NCBI GenBank assembly: GCA_023634235.1
Contig: JAMKCF010000006.1
Location: 10,941,751-11,005,750 of the forward strand
Length of the DNA stretch: 64,000 bases
Origin: Pisaster brevispinus
Taxonomy: Eukaryota > Echinodermata > Asteroidea > Forcipulatida > Asteriidae
Direction: 5' to 3'
Both the position numbers and the translations under genes were made by a program. Shown here one piece after another: positions 22,581 to 33,545 of the stretch. The notes below the pieces were generated by a model. That model made no database searches. It worked only from the letters and a program-made list of their open reading frames with translations, and had not been told where the DNA came from. The stretch's first letter is position 1, and each line of letters opens with the position of its first letter.

Positions 22581-22636
22581 GATGATCGTAACCCCCATCC
22601 TCCCGACCGTCGGGAGGATGGAGGGTTACGATCATC
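22581..22636. repeat. Perfect-type hairpin, GATGATCGTAACCC arms
   Basis: Arms of about 27 bp with essentially no loop and one bulged base. The arm word GGGTTACGATCATC recurs at about 23,152-23,165. Confidence 0.8.
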
Positions 22637-22657
22637 ACAACTCTCTACTACCTAGAG

Positions 22658-22721
22658 TCTAGACCCAAAGATCGTATAGCGCCGCCGTAGGCGCTCGGCG
22701 CTATACGATCTTTGGTCTAGA
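22658..22721. repeat. Hairpin, TCTAGACCCAAAGATCG arms
   Basis: Stem of about 26 bp (one mismatch or bulge) around an 11-nt loop, 21 bp after the previous hairpin. Confidence 0.8.
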
Positions 22722-24479
22722 CACAGTCATCTGGGGTGGTGCTGTACCACTGATCTCTACACTAGAGATCATTGTGCTGTACGCTGAAACTTTGACCTGG
22801 ACGCTGCTGGTGCTAGTTAGTACTATCCTGGCCTTAGACTTGATTCCAAGTCTGAGATCGCAGTTATTCCTCTGCATCAGCCACGAAAAACGCCCCCACA
22901 GATTAGCTATCACGCGCCCCAACTCGCAATCGTAGGCTTATGACGGAGGTTAATCTACAAGAGGGCGCTATTTCAGGGAATAATGTATTGGCTATCGGGG
23001 GTAGAGTAAAAGCCACGATCGCAGACTTGGATCTACCCTGGCCTTGGATGTCAGACAACTCGTTCATTTGACAACTCGACAGTCAGACCGTCGGGATCGG
23101 AAGGCCATCCTCCTGACGGTACGATCACATCTGCGGATGGATGGATGGAGGGTTACGATCATCGTAACTAGATTATTGAGTGAACGTGTATGTTCATTTA
23201 AAAAAAACGGGATTTGTTTTTATTCATGTGGCGGCACTACGCTTCTGTAGTGTACAAACCATGCCTGCAGAAGTCCAGGCTCTGTGGCTCTTTTGTAAAC
23301 AAGTGTTGTCACTAAATAGAATACACAGCAAATACCTTAATCTATGCATATTCACTTTTTTTTATATACATGAAGGAGTTGAAAAACCCTTTTTTTTCTC
23401 TCGCACAAGTAGACTGGATACAAAGTGTTTTGGGGGAAAATTTGTAAATATGTCAGTAATGTCCCACGTTGTCGAATAATCACTTGAAAAAGGAATTTTT
23501 GGGCATTTTTGACCCATATTCAAACCCCTGCCAAGTACCCATCAAAGGCGTGATTGGTCTATCCTTATATCAGGTCACACATATACACCTAGTTTATAAC
23601 CAAATGTAATATAAAAGCAATCAGACATTTCACTTGGGCTCTAGGGTAGGGGGTTTCAAAAATGACGAAAAGTCATCACACAGGCTTAAATGTCTGTTTT
23701 TAAAGACCTACACCGTGATATACAAATGACCTGTGCTTTTTTTGACAGTATATTTTAGTTGATAGGATACCAGATACCCTTCAAATTAATTTGTAGCTAT
23801 ATATCTTATCTCCATTTGTAGATACAGACCTCTAAAAATGCCGAAAACACAAAAAGTCAATTTGAAGGGGCGGGGCTTAATTTTTTAGGGGGTCATATCT
23901 AAAAAATTGTGAGTAGAATTCTAAAATTGTGCGTGTGTTCATGGCACCCATAGGGGATCGTTTAAAAACAATAGTAGCAAAATCTGAGACGGAGCCTGCC
24001 AAAGTTTTCAGGATTTTAGGTGAGTTGGCACGGAATGACCCTAACATGGTCAAATGTTTAATAAGTCTAAACATGGAGGTAGAAATCTATTTCTACCTCC
24101 ATGGTCTAAATGACAACGCACGCATAACATGAGGCCTATATTATATAATTCTGAGGAGAAACAAATGTTTACTGTTTGAAGGATTTGTTAGTGTTAGTGT
24201 TGTTGCATGGTCTGAAATAAAATCCATATAAAACTCACCAGATTGCTGAGTAGGGCTTTTTAAAACCAAAGACAAATTTAAGTAAGCTACGCGCTCACAA
24301 GCTTTTGTGCTTTGCGGTTTGTGCTCACAGTTCAGGTTTTTCCTTCAACAGCCTATCACATTCCTGCGTACTGCAACTTTGGACTTATTTCCCTTTAAAA
24401 AAAAAAATCCTCAGGAGCAACAAAATTGTGAATTATTGGTTTTTGTCATCCCCCAAATTAAGAATACTCCTCTTCTTTA
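22722..24479. other. Repeat-rich intergenic DNA, no gene seen
   Basis: Scattered low-complexity and palindromic words, including a 15-bp perfect hairpin at 24,072-24,103 (CATGGAGGTAGAAAT arms) whose left arm also occurs alone at 22,516-22,530. No open frame resembles a known domain. Confidence 0.5.
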
Positions 24480-25489
24480 TGTGAGCCGAGTGCGCTCTGC
24501 TCGGTACTTTATTCTGGCTGGAAAGGAGAGGGATGGAGAAACAGCAGTTGGAGTTGGTGGTATATAACAGCAATTTTATTAATTAAAGAAACAAGCACCT
24601 AAACAATTACATTCACAGCTATATTACTGTAGAAATGTGTCCATACATGATCATGTTACACTAAACCATAAAGGTTCAAGCAGTTGAAAGATTAAAAGTA
24701 AACACTTAATTGTTGACCTCACTTAAATTCAGAATAAAAGAGTTATTACCCTACTGTGGTCACTACTATGGCCACCCAGGGCTTGGGCTACCCTGCCATG
24801 CATCTCATACATAACCTTTAGTATACAATAAAAATGGGGCACAGGCTACAACATGAAACCAGATGAAACCAATCTAGGTAACTTTCTCTCCTAAAATACT
24901 CAAAGTTAAATACAAATTCATAAAGCAAAGTAAACATGAATGGATCTAAACTTGAGAGGAAAACCTAGGAAAAAAGACAATCCTATGGATACATTCCTGT
25001 TCGAAGAGAAATAAAATGCATAAAACTTTCACTCCTGATAAAAAGTTGCTGTTAAATTGTGTAATGAGAAATTTATAAAAACTGTAAACACTTCAAAGTT
25101 AAAGTATGCCAATTCTGCAATTCAAAGTTGACCAAAAATGTGTCCACTCACACTATATTCTTCTGTTGAATGTGGAACACAAGATATAAAAGTAAAATAC
25201 AAAGTAACTTTTCCTACCTGGAAAGGAGAGGGAATGGAGAAACAGTGGTTGGAGTTGGTGGGATATAACAGCACTGAAGCCAGCATGCTAGGCCCCAACC
25301 AACCCCACCACTGGATCAACCAGTTCAGAGGTCAACATGGACAGTCCACTTTCCAGCAGGGGTTACCAAAACAATAGAGTTTGTGTATTAAATGAAGAGT
25401 GAAGAAGACTATGGATTAAATGGGGTTAAGATACAACAACAAAAGAATACGGGGTGGAAAATGTCATAAATTAGGGGGCCTCATTTACA
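24480..25489 (-). repeat. Gypsy 3' LTR (long form)
   Basis: 1,010 bp. It aligns with the other LTR at both ends but carries about 400 bp more in the middle. That extra stretch includes a second copy (25,218-25,273) of its own 'ggaaaggagagg...ggagttggtgg' block at 24,519-24,573. Confidence 0.9.
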
Positions 25490-25578
25490 ACCTCCAACGC
25501 TAATCTATTGGCGTCCCTGCCAATGCGTATGCCATCAGAAAAAATTAAAAAACGTCTGTCACAGGCCTAATACTCTAA

Positions 25579-26302
25579 TTACTGGTCTTTGTACATCAAG
25601 CGCTCAGGTGGCTTTCCCCGGGTGCATCTGCTGGAACAGCGTTTTATCACTGGTTTCGGAATGGGGGAATCTGGTCTTGGTGTCATGACTCGACTTTGAA
25701 CTTCAGGCTCTGTTAGATGAAGATTAGCATCCATCGGGGCTTGTTCAGGGACAGTGGGCACTGGTTGAGCTGGTGGGAAAGGAAGTTTCCTGTCGGGTAC
25801 CTCTACCAGTACTGCCTGTGGTGGTGTGGGCAATCTTCTGCGTTCCTTCTGTTTGGGAATGGGGGTTGCCACTAGCCAGCCTCTGGCACGAAAGACAATT
25901 GTGCATTTGGATTTAGCACACTGTTAGATGGAGACTTATGGGCATCTGAACTGGACTTGTGACTAGCTGAAGGGGGATCAGACGTCTCTGGGGATGATTT
26001 GAAATGGCACACGGATAGTGCATTTCGATGGAGAACCTTGCGCTTCTTTGTCTCTTCCTGCTCTACTTCATAAACCAGTATATCAGCGTAAGGTTGACTC
26101 AAGACAACATACAGGGTTGACTCCCAGCGATCTTGAATCTTGGTCCTCCCTTTAAGACGTCGAACGAGAACCCTCTCACCTGGGAGAAATGTAAGAAGTT
26201 TTGCCTTTTTATCAAACGCCTTCTTCTGTGCAGCAGTGGCTGAGTCAATGGTCTTCCTGGTGATGAGAGACCTGCAAGCGATGGTGATGCTTGGACACCC
26301 AA
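25579..26302 (-). pseudogene. pol: Gypsy integrase C-terminal tail
   Basis: Three short frames (26,302-26,099, 26,102-25,872, 25,872-25,579) carry Pro/Ser-rich sequence with an R-P-L-T/K-G-G-P-R-F/Y-E-V-E pattern of the post-integrase domain, ending just before the 3' LTR. Confidence 0.6.
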
Positions 26303-26381
26303 TTGTCAGAGCTCAAACTGCTTTCAATTTCGGAAGGATAAACCATCAGATCCACAGGAAGTCTTCCATGTCTCCCAAACA

Positions 26382-27356
26382 TTAAGTAGTATGGTGTATA
26401 GCCGGTGGATGAATGGCATGTGTTGTTGTAATTGAAGCAGAGCTCTGGGAGGTAGTTCGCCCATTGTTGTTTTTCTCCACTTCCATCGTGCCAATGAGAT
26501 TCAACATGGTACGATTGAACCTCTCACAGAGTCCATTAACTTCAGGATGGTATGGTGTCGTATGACTCTTCCTCGTCCCATATAATCTGCACAGCTCTTT
26601 GATTGTGTTGGACTCGAAGTTGGCGCCTTGGTCTGAATGGAGTCTTGCCGGCATCCCGTAATACATGACGAACTTTTCCCAGAGAGCCTTTGCTGTGGTT
26701 GACGCAGTTTGATCTCGGGTGAGCACAGCTACTGTCATCTTTGTGAAATGGTCGGTTATCACCAACACATGCTCATAACCACCCGAGGACCGCTCCAGTG
26801 TGAGAAAATCTAAAGCAACTAACTCGAGTGGTGCTGAGGTTTTGATGGATACCAGCGGTGCTTTTACTTCTCTCTGCTTCCGCAATGCACATCTCTGGCA
26901 TGAAGTAGTGCACCACTCGTGAACCTTTGCTGACATCTTAGGCCAAAAGAATCTCTGTCTGACTGACTCAAGGGTTCTGTCTGCTCCCAGGTGAATGGAC
27001 TTATCATGGAGCTCTTGTAGCACATCCTGATGCATATTATAGGGTAACACCACCTGTCTCCTCTCCTCCAATTGCTTGGGATCTGTGGTCACCCGGTAGA
27101 GAATGTCGTCTGTAAGTTGAAGCTTTCGCCAATCAGACAGGATTCTCTTGGACAAGGGATCTAACTTTGCTCGCTCTTCTGCACCAGGGCGTCTATTTTT
27201 TTCCATATACTGCAGAACTGGGCCTATGATAGGGTCTATGTGTTGTTCGGCAGACATCTGAGGGAGACATATACCTGGCATAGTGTTGATGATGTTGACA
27301 CTAGTTGGGGAGTCGGGGGTCGGGTTGGGGACTAGACCACTGAAATACGCCTTCAC
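26382..27356 (-). pseudogene. pol: Gypsy integrase
   Basis: 324-codon open stretch. The zinc-binding H-x-x-x-x-x-H (about residues 135-142) and C-x-x-C precede the core D (A-L-D-F), D (H-S-D-Q-G) and E (G-L-C-E-R-F), the D,D-35-E triad. It breaks by frameshift shortly after the E. Chromatin-end remnants follow at 26,302-25,579. Confidence 0.9.
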
Positions 27357-27403
27357 AACTGCAACTGTGACTTGCCCCTCCCACTCGTCTATCTCTCGGT
27401 CCT

Positions 27404-27830
27404 CTACCTCAGGGTGGGGAGTCTGGAAAGGGCGTCAGCATTATCATTGCTCTTCCCGGGACGGTATTTGATATTGAACTGAAAGTTTGCCAGCTGGGCA
27501 ATCCATCGTTGCTCTACTGCTCGGAGTCGGGCGGAATTCAAGTGGACGAGAGGGTTGTGGTCTGTAAATACCGTGAATTTTCCTCCAATTAGATACTCCT
27601 TAAACTTGTCTGTAATAGTCCACTTCAAAAGCAAGGAGCTCCAACTTGAATGCACTGTAGTAGGCATCATTGCGCTCTGCTTTTCGCAATCCTCTACTGG
27701 CATATGCAATAACTCGCTCCTTCCCATCCTGCAGCTGACAAAGGACTGCACCTAGACCCTGGTTGCTGGCATCAGTATACAACAGGAATGGCTTCGTGTA
27801 GTCTGGGTAGGCGAGCACCGGTGAGGACAT
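27404..27830 (-). pseudogene. pol: Gypsy RNase H
   Basis: L-Y-T-D-A-S-N-Q-G-L-G-A-V-L at the start, then T-D-H-N-P-L and N-A-D-A-L-S-R at the end, split over two frames (27,830-27,600 and 27,751-27,404). Confidence 0.85.
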
Positions 27831-27977
27831 TAGGTGTTGTCAGAGTGTGTCAAAGGCCTGTTGACACTCTGGAGTCCTTTTGAATGGAACACTCCTGGGA
27901 ACTTTCTTGCCCTTCTTAGGTTGGCCAGTAGCAAATAGTGGTTGTGCAATCTTGGAGAAATCTTTCACAAAACGCCG

Positions 27978-28993
27978 TTAGTACCCTACAAATCCGAGAA
28001 ATTGCCTTGTCTCCTTTGGGGTGGAGGGGATAGGCCACGTCTCCAACGCTAGACATTTCTCCGGGTCGGTTTGGATCCCTTGTTCCGATGCTATATGGCC
28101 TAGGAAGTTGATGGACTTCTTCAGAAGATGACACATGGCGGGTTTGGCTTTCAGTCCATGTTTGGCTAAGCGGGAAAGCACCATGTCGAGCCTTTGTAAA
28201 TGGGATGAGAAATCAGAGGAGATGACATTATTGTCTTCTCAAACATCAAGGTCTCACAGGTTTGGTCTCCAAAGCATCGCTCCATAAACCGTTGAAAAGT
28301 TGCCGGCGCATTACTAAGACCAAAGGGCATTCTGTTCAACTCGTAGAGTCCCATTGGGGTGGTGAAAGCTGTCTTGGATTGGTCAGCCGGGTCCATGGTT
28401 ATTTGCCAATACCTGCTCACAAGATCAATAGTTGAAAAATACTTCGCACCATGCAGGGCATCGAGGGACTCGTCAATTCTGGGCAGGGGGTATGCATCAG
28501 GTGTGGTGACTGAGTTGAGACGTCTGCAGTCTACACAAAGGCGAAGTCCACCACACTTCTTCCAAACCAACACTATTGGTGATGCCCATGGACTGGTGCT
28601 CTCTTGGATGACTCCTTTCTTAAGAAGTGTGCCCAGGTGGTCCTTGACCTCACGATAAAGATGTGGGGGGATTCGGCGATACCGGTCTTTGATTGGACCC
28701 GTACCAGTAGTGGGGATGGTAATCTGTACTGTAGTGGGCTTTCCAAAGTCTTCATCATCTTTTGAAAAGACTTCACAATATTGATGTAGAAGAGACCGGA
28801 GCTGTTGAAACTCTTCTGATGAAAGGGATTCCCTGACTATCTTTACGTCAACTGGAAGTTCTTCTGTTGATGTATCTGGGTTTGATTTGAGCTGTTCTTG
28901 GAGGCAAGCCTCTACCTCATGTACGCCTAGTTCGACAAGGTGCACTATGGAGGTTGTCACAGGTTGGCTCGTTCTGCAGAACTTCCTCAACAA
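27978..28993 (-). pseudogene. pol: Gypsy reverse transcriptase, active site lost
   Basis: 28,993-28,166 shows standard RT blocks (S-P-W-A-S-P-I-V-L-V, C-V-D-C-R-R-L-N, F-S-T-I-D-L, M-P-F-G-L-S-N-A-P-A-T-F-Q). A frameshift and stop fall exactly where the Y-x-D-D box should be (about 28,235). The downstream thumb (N-F-L-G-H-I) resumes in another frame at 28,184-27,978. Confidence 0.88.
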
Positions 28994-29924
28994 TACTCAA
29001 CTGAGCCAATCGCATTCCATGATGTACCTTTACATCCCACTTGTTGGGGTTGGCTATTCTTACTGGGACTAGGCTATTTTGGACTATACAAACTGTGCGT
29101 GCTACCATCAAGTGTTTCAGCAGGAATTTTGCGGATGTTGGTTCGACTACCACTGGACCCAATTCTCTAGACGGTAGTCGCTGGGGCTTCCCTGGAATTA
29201 TGATTTCTGTTCCCCCAGGAATCACAATGGGTCTAGAGTTTGCTGCATATTTTAAAGTGGGTAGGTCGTCACTGTCTCTTGCTAGAGATGGAGAATTATC
29301 TGTCTTCGCTGCTATTAGGGGTAGTTGCCATGTCTTTAGTGGCCTGCAGTGTGGTTTGGACTGAAAGTACGATGAGTTGGGGTTCTGGAAAAGAACATCT
29401 TGGCATCTCCGTAGTATGTTCATGCCAATGATGCTGGGTGTCACTTTAGAAGTTGATTCCCTAAGGACGAAGAATACTGCTTTTGGGATGTCACACCCCA
29501 TCAGATTAACATCTAGCTCAACAACTCCTTGGTAGGGTATGTCTAGTCCATTGGCTGCTACAAGACGGATGTAGGGACTGGACAAGTTGCTCGGGTTGAT
29601 GCCATCATGGAAGTGTTTCCTGAATAGCTCACTGGATAGAGTTGAGACCTGTGACCCTGTGTCCAACAGGCTGGGGACACAAACTCCTTCCATGATAACA
29701 TCTACATACAGGCACTCTCCAACTGCCTCATCTGGTGCAACGGACCCCTGTTGAGATGTGCTGGGGTGTTCCAGTGTCTGGCCCTCGACACTGGAACATT
29801 CTAGTTTAACTGAGCTGATGGATTCTGCTGTCTCTGATTGCGATGGGGGCGACGTTGCATGCAATCTCTTGCCATGTGTCCAGGCTGTGGCTGCAGATGA
29901 AACAAATAGGGTTACCCTGGTCAT
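28917..29924 (-). pseudogene. pol: Gypsy protease region
   Basis: 335-codon open stretch. The retropepsin motif L-L-D-T-G-S-Q-V-S lies about one quarter in, and the flap/C-terminal I-I-G-M-N-I-L-R follows about 80 residues later. The rest is the linker to the reverse transcriptase. Confidence 0.85.
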
Positions 29925-30698
29925 CCCATTGTGGTTGTCGATGGGGTCTTCTGTACTGGGTTGTGGGGGCCAAACGCAGTTGGTTCAACTCGGACCTCAT
30001 GGCAGCCATCATCTGTGCCATCTCTTTTTGTTGTTTCACCGTCTCCTCTAGGGTGGCTTGAAGCGTTTTCACAAGGTTTGGAGATTGGACAGGGGCAACG
30101 CTGGTCGCATTAACTCCAAAACTATCTTCCCGATCAGCCGTAAGGTGGAGGGCCTCAGATCTTGCTTCATGGATCTGGCCTCCTATGGAGCTCTATCTTG
30201 AGTGCCCTTTGGCCAAGGATGAAGCGTTTTCTTATCATCTTATCGGGCTTTGCAACAGTGTCAGGGTCTCGTCTCTGAAGTCTCCTGGAGGGCAAAGGAA
30301 AATTCCCTCACTGTCTCAGTCTCACGTTGCCTCCAGCTGTGGAACTGTTGAAGGAGAGAGCAGGCTGGGGTCTGGTCTCCGTAGGTTTCCAGCAGCCGAA
30401 TAAATATTGTTTCGGCCTGTTCCTTCTCTTCTTTGGCCATTACAAGAACTTCCCTCATGGCCTCCCCTCCCAAGTATTTGACTAGAACTTGGGACTGCTG
30501 GTTGGGGGGAGTGTTCCAGGCTCGTAGAAGCAACCTCATGTCAGACACCCACTCCTCTACTGTTGGGTCGTTTACATTTTCCCTTCTACCAGCAAACACA
30601 TTGACCTCTAAGTCAATAGGTATAAATGTGACATGGTGGGATGCTGGGGCTTGCGCAGCTCCTCCGTTGCCAACCGCATCTCCCCCCCCCCCTTCCAT
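29806..30698 (-). pseudogene. gag: Gypsy gag, frameshifted
   Basis: Starts at ATG 30,698, 31 bp inside the LTR. The first frame runs to 30,261 (145 codons) with a retrotransposon-gag-like W-x(3)-A...Y-G-D...F-x-x-W-R-Q-R pattern. Later gag lies in 30,072-29,806, where the CCHC knuckle starts (C-F-I-C) but its H and last C fall in another frame. Nucleocapsid function is therefore lost. Confidence 0.8.
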
Positions 30699-30709
30699 GG
30701 CTTTAGCCA

Positions 30710-30727
30710 GAATCCCACTTCTGACAC
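30710..30727 (-). promoter_or_regulatory. Primer-binding site, tRNA-Leu type
   Basis: Directly inside the 5' LTR, the plus strand reads AATCCCACTTCTGACAC, matching the 3' end of animal tRNA-Leu, with mismatches at the CCA-complement end. Confidence 0.75.
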
Positions 30728-30728
30728 T

Positions 30729-31331
30729 TGTGAGCCGGGTGCGCTCTGCTCAGTACTTTATTCTGGCTGGAAAGGAGAGGGAATGGAGAAACAGCAGTTG
30801 GAGTTGGTGGGATATAACAGCAATTTTATTACTTAAAGAAACAAGCACCTAAATAATTACATTCACAGCTATTACTGTAGAAATGTGTCCATCCTTGATC
30901 GTATTACACTAAACCATAAAGGTTCAAGAAGTTGAAAGATTAAAAGTAAACACTTAATTGTTGACCTCACTTAAATTCAGAATAAAAGATAGATAAAATA
31001 AAACAAAAGATACACAAAAAATGAAAAGCAAACTTATCCCCAAATGAACAATCCCTATAAAAGAAATAATGAGAAACTTTACTATTGTAAAGAAACACTT
31101 GGCAATCAAACACTGCAGCTATTCGGTTTACAGTTAGACCAACAAAATAAACCTTTCTTTTAGTAAATAAGAAAGGGCAGTTCTGGCCCTCTCTCTTGGC
31201 TGGGGTTACAAAAACAATAGAGTTTGTGTAATAAAGAGTGAAGAAGACCTATATGGATTAAATGGGGTTAAGATACAACAACAAAATAATAGGGGGTGGA
31301 ATATGTCATATATGAGGGGGCCTCATTTACA
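30729..31331 (-). repeat. Gypsy 5' LTR (short form)
   Basis: 603 bp. In the first 250 bp it differs from the left LTR by roughly a dozen changes, so the insertion is not very recent. Confidence 0.9.
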
Positions 31332-31715
31332 TTTATATTAAAATTTGACCCCTACCTTTAAATTGATAGTATTACCTTTTCTTTTTCTAATTAGAGGCTC
31401 CTGAGGCTTTATTTATTTATTTATTTTTTCAGTGAAATAAGTCCGAAACTGCAGTGCGTCAACATTACCATCACCGGTAAACTATCCACTGCCTAAAGTA
31501 CACTGCCCCAAAACATGATGTAATTTTCCTCTACTGTTGGTTTAATTTTGAATTTGAATTGCTAATTGCTTGATTAATAACAACATGGTGTGTATTTTAC
31601 AGTGTAAATCAGACCTGAAACCTCTCCATTCTAGCCCTGGTTTTGTCTGTCTCCGTTACATTCCAGACTCATCATACCCATAGATATTGCTGCTGAATGA
31701 CAGCACTTTGATGGT
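31332..31715 (+). promoter_or_regulatory. Upstream region of dehydrogenase copy 2
   Basis: 384 bp between the gypsy LTR and the start codon. No clear TATA box. Any core promoter must lie here or in the LTR unless a non-coding first exon exists further upstream. Confidence 0.3.
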
Positions 31716-33512
31716 ATGGCTTCGATCAATAATGGCAGAACAGTCTTGGATGGACAAGTGCTGTCATGTAATCGACCTGTTGTAGTGATATACAGCAAGT
31801 TCTTCGAAAGAATTATACAACATTTGAAGGACCGGTCCTTGGACATCCCTTATATTTTGGTGGACATCCAGCCACCAGGTAACATGACAAATCTGCACTG
31901 GACCGCAGGCCCAAGACCAGTGATTTTAGCATCGGGGCCAGTAAACTCACGACTGCACAAGTCAAGCGATCTTGTGGTTAACAAAAGAATGAATATCATC
32001 AAAAACAAAAAATGATGTTCAAATGTTGATGTTAAGTTTGATCAATATGCTTATGTTACACAAGGTAGGTCTTTTTTCCCTCTCATTTTGATTCCAGTCT
32101 TGTAAAAAAAAAAAATTAGTACAATTAACAGTCATGAACTAGGAGCCCTGGGGTCTTGTGATTCACTCCTCCCCCCTAAAAGAAAATAAAATAAAGTAAA
32201 ATAAATAAATAAATAAATAAATACAAATGTAAGCTCTTCTCCAACACTTTAACTGGTTTCTTATTTTGATTTGGTTATCATAAGCAAGACCTGAATGTGC
32301 ACTTGATGACAAATCTTGTTTACTGGTGTTTTTCTGGAGTCATTTACTGCGACTTGAATGAATCATCCAAAAGCCAGTTCTCACTAACTACTTTTCAGAA
32401 TCAACAACCGTTTTACAAAATTGTCGTTGACATACTTGACTTGTTGATGTTCGCGTGTTGAATCCTAATTGTTTTTATTCTTCATATAGGAGAGATAACA
32501 GCAGAGGCGCTTGCCAGTCTTCAAGAGGCAGAGATAGTAGTGAGTGAGCGGACCCTTATTGCACCAATTTATAAGAAACTGAAAACGACGAAGTGGATTC
32601 AATCCACATCGGCAGGTATGTTCAGGGTTCGTACGGTCCTTGAAAATCCTTGAAAGTCCTGGAATTTGAAAATCTGTTTTTCAAGGCCTTGAAAGTCCTT
32701 GGATTTATCTTAGGTCCTTGTAAGTCCTTGAAAATTCACTTTTTGTAATTAAAGTATTTAATCATGCAGAGTAATGTGTTTTTTCATCAAGTTTAAGTTC
32801 AAGTGACCAGCCAACCTTCAAACTTTAACTAATTGTACAGAATCAAATCACCCAACACGAAGCGTTTTATATGCAAGTCTCAAATAAACCATCAATGTTT
32901 GCTGGATTTTGGTCCTTGATAATGGGATTTCTGGACCTTGAAAGTCCTTGAAAAGTCCTTGAATTTATAGCTATTATAAGTGTACGAACCCTGTATGTTG
33001 TGCCAACTTCCTGGAATGGAATTACACGGAGGCCATGGCCTTGGTGCCCCTTCAAATTTCCCACAGACTTGAAGATTTCCAATGAAAGTGCCCAATGCAA
33101 AATGAAAACAGCCTTGCCCTCTCAAAGATGAAATTCCTGGCCTGAACTTCAAGTACTAAATGTACATTGAATGAGGTGATCTGAGTTGCTGTACTTTCTC
33201 GTGCCAGTCTTTATAGTCCACGCCACTATGAGAGTAGTAGTTGGATGTCCAAACATACACGATCAAAATAGAACTCGTTTTCATGAGAAACTACGGCTTT
33301 TAATACTGCAAACAGGTCAAGTATAATCACTAACAAAACGGTGTAATGAAAAACAAGAAGAGAAGTAAGAGCGACCTCAAGAGGGCGCTAGACTGAACTG
33401 GCGTGACTCTTTCTATTTACCATTAGTCCATTATTCTTAAGGGGAGAAAAGAGGCAGTGTTGTAGTCGAGACCTGATAGTCCGAGACCAAGACCGAGACC
33501 GAGACCTGAAGG

Positions 33513-33545
<33 letters not shown>

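Larger units (their letters stand above)
24480..31331 (-). mobile_element. Ty3/gypsy LTR retrotransposon, full structure, decayed
   Basis: Two LTRs (24,480-25,489 and 30,729-31,331) both start TGTGAGCC and end TTTACA on the plus strand. The flanks share TTTA (or TTTAT), the likely target duplication. The interior on the minus strand reads primer-binding site, gag, zinc knuckle, protease, reverse transcriptase, RNase H, integrase: the Ty3/gypsy order. Every coding block is separated by frameshifts or stops, so it is not autonomous. It lies 385 bp upstream of the dehydrogenase copy 2 start codon. Confidence 0.93.
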
